This document shows positions 57,303 to 64,000 of a DNA stretch of 64,000 bases, piece by piece. Source of the stretch: Ephydatia muelleri (taxonomy: Eukaryota > Porifera > Demospongiae > Spongillida > Spongillidae). The notes below the pieces were generated by a model that worked only from the letters and a program-made list of their open reading frames with translations, had not been told where the DNA came from and did no database searches. The DNA lies in assembly GCA_013339895.1 (NCBI GenBank), contig JABACO010000053.1, forward strand, positions 124,001 through 188,000. Direction: 5' to 3'. How positions within the stretch are numbered: position 1 is the stretch's first letter; every line of letters starts with the position of its first letter. The translations under genes and the position numbers were made by a program.

Positions 57303-58662
57303 TTGCATCTTACACATGAAGCTCAACTTGCAAATGAGCGAGCTAGAATAGCAGAAGAGAGAGCAACAAGGGTTGAGCACGAGCTCTCAGAAACAAAGCT
57401 ACATTATGAAGCTTTGCTTCAACAGGCAGATGAGAAAGCTAAAAGAGCAGACAAGAGAGCAAATCAAGAACTCTTGGAAACTAAGCAACATTACAATGCT
57501 CTACAACAGCAAATCAGACTGTTGGAAGAAAGAGCGACAAGGGCTGAACAAGAACTCATAGAAATAAAACAGCAGAGAGATGCTATGCAACAGCAAACAT
57601 GACTGCAAGTTCAAAATGCAGATGAGAGAGCTCGAAGAGCAGAAGAAAGAGCAAGTACGGCAGAGAAGGAACACCTGGAAACTAAGCAACAGAGAGATGC
57701 TATGCAACAGCAAATGAGACTACAAGTTCAACGTGCAGATGAGAGAGCTAGAAAAGCAGAAGAAAGAGCAAGAACAGCAGAGAAGGAACACCTGGAAACT
57801 AAGCAACGGAGAGATGCTTGCAACAGCAAATAAGACTACAGTTCAACAGGCAGATGAGAGAGCTGCGAGGACTGAGCAGCAAATTCCTGATTATATGAAG
57901 TCTTCCTGGAGGGTGGAACGTGATGAAATAGAAGAGACAGGTGAAGAACCTCTTGGTGTGGGAGGGTGGGGTGAGGTGAGAGTGGCTACGTTCCGTGGTG
58001 CCAGGGTTGCTGCTAAGTTCATCCATAATGCAATTATATCTCCACACAATATTAACCTGTTTCTCAGAGAGATGCATATGGCTGCTAGTGTACGACATCC
58101 GAACCTCCTGATGTTCATTGGAGCCTCTTTGGATGACAATAAGCCTGTCATCCTAACAGAACTGATGCCAACAAACCTGCGAAGCATCATTGTGGCACTT
58201 CCTCAAGATCATGTGATCACTATTGGCATGGATGTGGCCCGTGGTCTCAACTACCTCCATCTAATGAGACCTGACCCTATCATCCATCGAGATGTTAGCA
58301 GTGCAAATGTGCTTCTTGAGTCAATTGGACCTGGTAACTGGAAAGCCAAGGTGTCTGACTATGGCTCTGCTAACTTCCTGTCTAAAGTAATAACCATGGG
58401 CCCTGGGAATGCATCCTATGCAGCTCCAGAATCCTTCAATCCCAAGCTGCAGTCTCCAAAGATGGATGTGTACAGTTATGGCATACTCCTGCTTGAAATG
58501 GCCACTGGTCAGTTCCCAGACCACAGGCTACAAGCCATCCAGCTTGACACGCTACCCTGGCAAGAAATGGCAAAGATGATACGGAGGTGCATCTGTGACG
58601 ATCCAGCCAGCCGTCCAACTATGAAGGATCTGCTACCAGATTTAACTGATTTAGATAAGTAA
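57303..58662 (+). pseudogene. Coiled-coil + TKL/TK-like protein kinase exon, copy 2 (broken in the coiled coil)
   Basis: Acceptor TATTTTTTGCAG, phase 0, LHLTHEAQLANERARIAEER. It lacks about 65 N-terminal residues present in copy 1. A TGA at 57600-57602 stands where copy 1 has CGA (a C-to-T change). Two single-base deletions follow, near 57817 (GCTTGC for GCTATGC) and 57841 (ACAGTT for ACAAGTT). From there the kinase frame is open to 58662: LGVGGWGEV, AAK, HPNLLMFIGAS, HRDVSSANVLL, SDYGSANFLSK, SYAAPESF, MDVYSYGILLLEMATGQFP, DPASRPTMKDLL. The kinase itself looks competent apart from DYG. Expression would need re-initiation, an alternative exon, or the lesions being sequence errors. Confidence 0.85.
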
Positions 58663-59264
58663 TTTGAAGCTACCCCACAAATAAGAATAGATTAATAATG
58701 TAAATTATCCTTGAATTTTAAGACCTAAAATTCATAGAAACTGATAGTGTATGTGTTCTTAGATATTTTCTTCATGAAACTGAATGTTAACTGCAATTTT
58801 GAGTTTATTGTGGTTGGATGTCTTGACTCTTTGTATTCACGTGAAGCATCATTTTGATGCAACGTTTGAACCGTTACATGCAATAGTAAGTTAGTGCAAT
58901 GCACGATGGAGGCGAAGCATTCGAGGCCATGCATCCACTAATTCTGCAAACTATTTTATTCCACCAACATCAGCAGGGTCATGATTAACGATACACTAAA
59001 TACATAACAGTGTGGATACATATAATTTTAATGTGCAATGATAGGCCTGTTAAATTGCAGTGAGTGAAGAAGTGTAGGAATGAGGTGAGGAGATAACAAT
59101 ATTGTAGTTGAAATGGTCAAAATCCCATATCTATGTATTGGAGTGTACAATGTACACTCAGAATTATGAAGAGAAAAAACAAGTGTCATGTCCAAACACA
59201 TTAATACAACCCCATGAACCTATAAGCACTAAAGCATCCACATGATGCTAGCGTCCTCAAGTGT
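58663..59264. other. 3' region between the second kinase and the SRCR gene
   Basis: Counterpart of 51900-52500; no gene. Confidence 0.4.
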
Positions 59265-59359
59265 CTATCCTTTCTGGTCATATGGGGAGCCATTGTAGTA
59301 CAGCTCCACCCTGCCTTCAGCAGGGGTGGGGCCACTGGCTAGTCTAATGAACTGGCGAC
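59265..59359 (-). CDS. SRCR gene, block 2: terminal exon
   Basis: Acceptor TCCTCACAG, phase-1 start, RQFIRLASGPTPAEGRVELY then YNGSPYDQKG and a TAG (59265-59267). It gives a C-terminus with only the first strand of an SRCR domain. Confidence 0.65.
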
Positions 59360-59617
59360 CTGTGAGGACAATGATGAGGCACTACATCATCACATGCACA
59401 GGTGTACGAGTACTGCTACAACAGAGAGAAACATGCTGCAACATGAACACATACATGTCATTGTACAGTGTACATGTACACTGTATTTACACACTGATCA
59501 TCTCACCATGCCGTGTGATGTATACAGACGCATGTGAGCACACATGCACACACACACAAGCATATATTGTGCACACACATACACACACATGATCCTCTAC
59601 CATGTCACAAAGCTCAC

Positions 59618-59945
59618 CAGAACACCTCACTCCAGCATCTTCCATGTGCACGCAGTTGTGGATACCCCATCCTCCACTCAGGCACTGTCCCACGTTGGTC
59701 TCTGTACCAAGGCAGTTGACAACCGTCCAGCCAGATGGGCTGATTGGAGCTACCAGCTCCAAAGTAGGCATTGGAAAAGGCAACTGAGGTCCCAGAGAAG
59801 CCCAGCTGACAGCATATCACCTGGGCATCCTCTACAGTCCAGAAGGCATCACACACGGTACCCTAGGTAACCTCCACCCTCCCCTCCAGAGGGGTGGAGC
59901 CTCCCACCAGCCAGACCTGCACATTGATCACTAGAGTGGTTGTGT
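59618..59945 (-). pseudogene. SRCR gene, block 2: full SRCR domain exon with a stop and an extra base
   Basis: Acceptor after a long pyrimidine tract (TTTTTTTCTTCTTCCAG), donor GTGAGC, phase 1 to phase 1. Reads VWLVGGSTPLEGRVEVT, a TAG (59863-59865), [45 protein letters not shown]. One base too many near 59723 then shifts the frame, with [20 protein letters not shown] and [13 protein letters not shown] after it. The exon is 328 nt; a phase 1-1 exon needs a multiple of three, so the extra base is confirmed by length. SRCR domains are cysteine-rich extracellular ligand-binding modules. Confidence 0.8.
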
Positions 59946-60035
59946 CTGGAAGAAGAAAAAAAGCACAGGGAGAAGTAGAAAGGTCAAGGAAGAAGGAAAA
60001 AGTCAAGGGAGAAGTATAAAGAAAAGGTCCTGACG

Positions 60036-60545
60036 TGTGGAGATGAGGTGTGGGGATGAGGTGTGGGGATGAGTGTGGGAATGAGGTGTGGGGATGAGGT
60101 GTGGGGGAGGTGTGGGGATGAGGTGTGGGGATGAGTGTGGGTGAGGTGTGGGGATGAGGTGTGGGATGAGGTGTGGGGATGATGTGGGATGAGGTGTGGG
60201 ATATGGTGTGGGGATGCGGTGTGGGGCGAGGTGTGGGGCTGCGTGTGGGGATGCGGTGTGGGGCTGCGGTGTGGGGCTGCGGTTTGGGGCTGCGGTGGGG
60301 CTGCGGTGTGGGGCTGGTGTGGGGCTGCGGTGTGGGGCTGCGGTGTGGGCTGCGGTGTGGGGCTGCGTGTGGGGCTGCGGTGTGGGGCTGCGGTGTGGGG
60401 CTGCGGTGTGGGGCTGCGGTGTGGGCTGCGTGTGGGCCTGCCGTGTGGGCTGCTTGGGCTGCGGTGTGGGCTGCGTGTGGGGCTGCGGTGGGGATGCGGT
60501 GTGGGATGAGGTGTGGGGATGAGGTGTGGAATGGGTGTGGGGATG
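60036..60545. repeat. G-rich 12-14-bp minisatellite in an SRCR intron
   Basis: About 40 units of GGTGTGGGGATGA (left third) grading into GCGGTGTGGGGCT (right two thirds). All plus-strand frames stay open for long stretches because the repeat lacks stops. The plus strand has dense GGGG runs and could form G-quadruplexes. It lies between the pyrimidine tract of the SRCR exon and the small linker exon. Confidence 0.95.
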
Positions 60546-60575
60546 ATGGGGAACCAGTACGGCAAATGCATTTAC

Positions 60576-60620
60576 CCGAGGACATCACACTTAGAGTGAC
60601 CCCACCATCCATGGATGCTT
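60576..60620 (-). CDS. SRCR gene, block 2: possible 45-nt linker exon
   Basis: Acceptor CATACTTACAG, donor GTAAAT, phase 1 at both ends, ASMDGGVTLSVMSS. Phase fits both neighbours, and short Ser/Thr-rich linkers between SRCR domains are common. No second copy to confirm it. Confidence 0.4.
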
Positions 60621-60730
60621 CTGTAAGTATGCATCCAACACTATACACTCTTGAAGACCTGACACTGCACACTCCATGCAAGTGCAGGTATGCCACATAC
60701 TGTACCATACATACATGTACAAACACCTAC

Positions 60731-60922
60731 CCTGTTCCAGGACCGTAGCAGCTCCGCCCATAGCAACCAATGCTGCTGCATATCCAAGGCTCTTGCACAC
60801 GACAGTGGCATCCACCAGGTTCCATCCTATCTGGCATATGGAGCCATAGGAGCCATTGTAGTACAGCTCCATCCTGCCTTCAGCGGGGGTGGGGCCACTG
60901 GCTAGCCTAACAAGCTGGCAAC
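60731..60922 (-). CDS. SRCR gene, block 2: first half of an SRCR domain
   Basis: Acceptor TCCTTACAG, donor GTAGGT, 192 nt, phase 1-1. Reads CQLVRLASGPTPAEGRMELY, YNGSYGSICQIGWNLVDATV, VCKSLGYAAALVAMGGAATV, LEQG. Contains the G-x-(I/V)C and VVCKxLGY motifs of SRCR. The second half (WG-x-HNC) is not found downstream before the next exon, so this domain is incomplete in the gene model. Confidence 0.75.
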
Positions 60923-61239
60923 CTGTAAGGACAAAGATGAGGCACCACATCATCACATGCACAGGTGTACGAGTACTGCTACAACAGAGAGAAACAGCAC
61001 ATGTATACAGTGAATGCTTGTGTACACTAACATGCACATGCACACTGTACAGTACATACAGTACTGCCCAGACACAACTTGACACACGCATGTGCACATA
61101 ATGCGCGAAACGTGGAGGTCTCACATGATAATCTCTACCACTAATGTGAGTACTGACAGTAGCAGTGCTGCTTACAAGACTATAACCACAACTGCACATA
61201 CTGTATACACAAGCATCCCTTTATACCACACGACACATG

Positions 61240-61322
61240 TACAGTACACACACACATACACACACACACACATACACGCACACACACACACACACACATG
61301 CACACACACACACATACACACA
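61240..61322. repeat. (CA)n microsatellite
   Basis: CA tract with TA, CG and TG interruptions inside an SRCR intron; shorter partner at 52935-52980. Confidence 0.9.
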
Positions 61323-61526
61323 TAGAACAGTGTACAGTGAATGCTTGTATACACAAACATGCATGCAGTGTACTTACAGCTTCATATGTGCACATGCACT
61401 GGTCAGACATCAAAGTACATGTAGATGCACAGTACATGCACATCAATACACACTTGAACAAACATGTGCATGTAAGGACACATGCACATATGCACTCATG
61501 ATCCTCTACCACGTCGCACAGCTCAC

Positions 61527-61626
61527 CAGAACACCTTGCTCCAGCGTCTTCCAAGTGCAAGCAGTTATGTACACCCCATCCTCCACTCTTCACACACAGA
61601 GAGAGCACGTCACCACAACTATAATA
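61527..61626 (-). CDS. SRCR gene, block 2: second half of an SRCR domain
   Basis: Acceptor TGTATTCAG, phase-0 start, donor GTGAGC, phase-1 end, 100 nt. Reads YYSCGDVLSLCVKSGGWGVH then NCLHLEDAGARCS. Its split from the first half by a phase-0 intron contrasts with the single-exon SRCR at 59618-59945. The first-half exon was not found further upstream in the window. Confidence 0.7.
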
Positions 61627-61895
61627 CTGAATACACACTAATCAGTACCTACTGTAAGTACATGTAATACAAAACAGAACATTTTGTAGCTGTGAGACAC
61701 TGCATGCTTCGTACCATGAAGTACGTGTGCACAACGGAACCAATGTTAGCATAATACACTTTGGTTCGTTTGAAAAGTACTTCAATGCAATACTCTTTCA
61801 TCACTGACGCTGTGGTGCATGAAAATCACAGCTTTGCACCATTCAGACCTTTCTCTACATTAGATACCTTATAACAATGCATTCTGCATACATGT

Positions 61896-62126
61896 GGGAT
61901 TGTTTCCATGTAAAGGGACCTAGCGCATACATTATAAAAATCCCAGTACATGCAGTAGAAATGTAACACTTGCGTTGAAATGTACGGGTAATTAAATACA
62001 ACTCCATGATAGACACTCCAATTCTCAGTGCATAAGAAGCAATGTTTAGTCGTTTCAGACTTCTAGAATATCTAAGAATTTGAAATCTTGAAAATGTATG
62101 TGTTAGGTCCCTTCATGGAAACGCTC
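61896..62126. mobile_element. MITE family 1, second copy (inverted)
   Basis: GTTTCCATGTAAAGGGACCT at the left is inverted as AGGTCCCTTCATGGAAACG at the right. The interior is the reverse complement of 9864-10110 (TCTAGAAGTCTGAAA / TTTCAGACTTCTAGA). Confidence 0.75.
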
Positions 62127-63160
62127 CATGTTATGAAATGTTATCAACAAGATTCAAGTGCTCATACATTGTCTACCTGAACATTGGCTTAAAGTTCCGA
62201 GCACATTTTTCATACAAGTTTGTACTGTACATGTGACAACAGACAAAGGGCTACAGGTGCACACACAATGAACACACTGGTACACAAAATAACATATTCT
62301 GAATACACTCAATATGAATAAGTCTGCTATGCATCTTTTGAATTAGTTGTTTCCCTTTTGAGACTCATTTGCAATATGTATTGTCACCTAGTGTTCACAG
62401 CCTCTTCCACCATTTGCTGGACAATAAGTACAGAACAAACTTGACCACCAGGGTGTATACTTTGTCCACAAACTATAGGCAAAGAGTTTGATGAAACAGT
62501 CCAATGATTCTGTAGTAAGGTCCTCTGAATGGGTCGACACTAGCCGGACATAGGAGGTAGTTCAGATTCACATGGGTGAGCTACATTTAGAATCGAGCAA
62601 CACCGCCCAAAGGTTTTCATCTAATCACTGCATTTGCATTGGGGAGAGGGGGTGGGGAGGGTGGACACTTCACCAGGAAGCTGAATGGATAGGAGAGGTT
62701 GAATGAGTGGTGCATTTTGTTGTGCGCTTGCAGTCGCCAATCATGTAAGCAGTATGCGTCCGTACAGTGTCATCTCATTTATATGCTTTACCTGTATTGT
62801 GTGCACACATGTGTTGCGCGAGTGTTTGTGCATGTACAGGTGTAAGCACATGTGTGTCAAGTGGTGTAGTGGTGCGCATTGTAGTGTGTGCATCCTCACC
62901 AGTCTAGAATCTGTTTCTGGAAACAACAGAGCAATGGCTGCCCCGTATATGTAATGGACCAAAAACCTAAAACGGGGGGGGTGTGTTGGAAGGAAGGGAA
63001 AAGAAAGAAATCATTTCAAGACGCGTCGTCCATCCAAAAACAAATTACCTCAATACGGCAAAGGCTATTCTTCTGGGCTTGGACAGCAATAATGGTTAGA
63101 CAAAACATGAAATTATTTCAGTTACCATATCCATGTGAGGCGTGCGGTACCTCTAGTACT
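62127..63160. other. Intergenic, nothing firmly recognised
   Basis: No gene supported. The frame at 62888-63256 reads into the inverted-repeat element below (LVPRPSY...) and has no splice context. Confidence 0.4.
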
Positions 63161-63174
63161 GAGCACAGTTTTAG

Positions 63175-63256
63175 ATGTCTCGTTCCCAGACCCTCATACA
63201 CAGCAGCGGATACCGCTACGCGAATGCATGTCAGGCTGGGGACGAAACTAGGTTGA
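63175..63256. repeat. Possible short inverted-repeat element
   Basis: TCTCGTTCCCAGACCCTC at the left is imperfectly inverted as CAGGCTGGGGACGAAACTA at the right; about 80 bp. Only one copy in the window, so element status is uncertain. Confidence 0.4.
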
Positions 63257-63455
63257 GCAGCTGTCGCGAGCAGACCTTGTACACGATCTCGATAGCGAAG
63301 ACGACCGATAGAACAACGAGGAGCACTTTCTTGAATAGCGGGTATTTCCCCGCGCTGGCCACTTTGCCGGGTAGGGTGTAGGTCTTTGCGCCGCACAGGG
63401 AAAACAACCCATGAGAAGTTAGCCCAACATTCCGTAGCCGCACATTAAACACCAA
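63231..63455 (-). CDS. Exon of a TMEM164-like membrane protein (tentative)
   Basis: Minus-strand frame: TSHGLFSLCGAKTYTLPGKV, ASAGKYPLFKKVLLVVLSVV, FAIEIVYKVCSRQLLNL. One transmembrane helix (VLLVVLSVVFAIEIVYKVC) with the (F/Y)-x-(I/V)E(I/V)-x-(F/Y)K pattern that I associate with TMEM164 proteins (LTFGVEVGFKFATK in human). The family continues with NPCH, but here LNL runs into the inverted-repeat element (VSSPA, stop). The exon edge, or a disruption, is therefore at about 63253-63256. Base composition is higher in GC than the surroundings, as expected for coding sequence. Confidence 0.4.
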   Translation of the reverse strand: MVFNVRLRNVGLTSHGLFSLCGAKTYTLPGKVASAGKYPLFKKVLLVVLSVVFAIEIVYKVCSRQLLNLVSSPA

Positions 63456-64000
63456 TTAAAGCAGGAGTTGCCGTATAAAAGGAGCTTGGATCCAAAAATT
63501 TCAACCGGCCGTGCGGCTGTTTTAGATTAAAAATGGTGGCTTCATATTCATAGAGCTACAGGCTTGGCAACAACAGTTACAGCGTACAAGTTCAAGCACG
63601 CATGCATGTTTTGAATGCCATTTCATGCAACAATACCATTTCTGAAGTTAATAACAAACTGGATCACATGTTCGTATTGCGACCTCTTCACCAGAAGATA
63701 CGTACTCTAGGTTTAGACTGCATCTGCAAGGGTCCTTTTCCTCTCAAGAGGAAAAGGAAACTTTTCTGCGTAGATTTGAGGCAGCGAAGCAACTACTTGC
63801 ACCCGGTTGCAAGCGGAACGCTACTATCATGTCAGCGTGTTGAATACTTTGCTGGACCGTGTATTGACACAACCAGAGAATGTTCAGGCCTCAAATAGCA
63901 GAACATCCTATTCTAGGAATGAAGATCTTGGATTCTGCAGGTTAGTTGGATGGATATATACATGTACATTCGGTTATACAAAAATGGGTTTACTAACTTA
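63456..64000. other. Right edge, nothing firmly recognised
   Basis: Possibly the 5' flank of the minus-strand gene to the left. A 98-codon plus frame at 63602-63898 has a basic stretch (KRKRKLFCVDLRQRS) but no recognised homology. A perfect 10-bp hairpin (CCTTTTCCTC / GAGGAAAAGG, 63734-63757) lies inside it. Confidence 0.35.

Noticed and set aside
57733..57830. N-terminal MQMRELEKQKKEQEQQ of the frame leading into the second kinase.
   Set aside because: It is the coiled-coil sequence read one frame off; the true frame is NADERARRAEE-like and is joined to the kinase only through two 1-bp deletions.
60173..60748. Long Gly/Cys/Trp-rich plus-strand and Pro/His-rich minus-strand frames.
   Set aside because: They translate the G-rich minisatellite; the minus-strand frames are intronic relative to the SRCR exons.

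Overview
This is animal (eukaryotic) nuclear DNA: AT-rich, intron-rich, dense in (CA)n microsatellites, minisatellites and transposon relics, with GT-AG split exons and no operons. The gene content (ankyrin-repeat/coiled-coil/TKL-type kinase genes, multi-exon SRCR genes, DIRS-type retroelements, Tc1/mariner and hAT relics) fits a marine invertebrate. A sponge is my best guess, by inference only.

The backbone is one long plus-strand gene from about 8.0 to 51.9 kb. Thirteen intact exons each encode one ankyrin repeat. Twelve are exactly 33 or 34 codons, and all lie between phase-0 splice sites. They lead to a 27-codon terminal repeat and a large exon with a heptad-rich coiled coil and a protein kinase domain. 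The array grew by repeated duplication of several-kb units, recognisable by shared intron modules. In the summary and entries I call these modules F (about 12.05 kb), G (13.73 kb), H (14.35 kb), I (15.55 kb), J (16.03 kb) and E (10.58 kb). DIRS relics, a Tc1 element, fold-back MITEs and an unidentified antisense ORF cassette sit in the introns. Three further ankyrin exons are truncated and one was deleted. Among the intact 33-codon copies, the helix scaffold and introns are almost identical, while the residues forming the usual ankyrin ligand surface differ radically. This is the most interesting signal here: a modular, possibly diversifying recognition array wired to a kinase.

From 48.1 to 61.9 kb a block is duplicated: an unknown minus-strand element ORF, two ankyrin exons, the coiled-coil/kinase exon, and a convergent minus-strand SRCR gene. 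The first kinase copy carries a 4-bp insertion just after the DYG motif. The second has a nonsense codon and two 1-bp deletions in the coiled coil, so each copy is broken where the other is intact. The second block's SRCR gene is the longer one (five phase-1 compatible exons, one of them with a stop and an extra base). The first block's SRCR gene appears to have lost the middle by recombination between two similar half-exons. A hAT relic with inverted repeats lies between the blocks.

The left edge holds a frameshifted retroelement Gag fragment, a 25-bp minisatellite and an old DIRS relic. The right edge holds a minus-strand exon with a transmembrane segment resembling TMEM164, next to a possible short inverted-repeat element. 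No tRNA, rRNA or CRISPR was seen. Exon calls rest on reading splice sites and paralogue comparison by eye; boundaries of repeats are approximate (about 10-30 bp).
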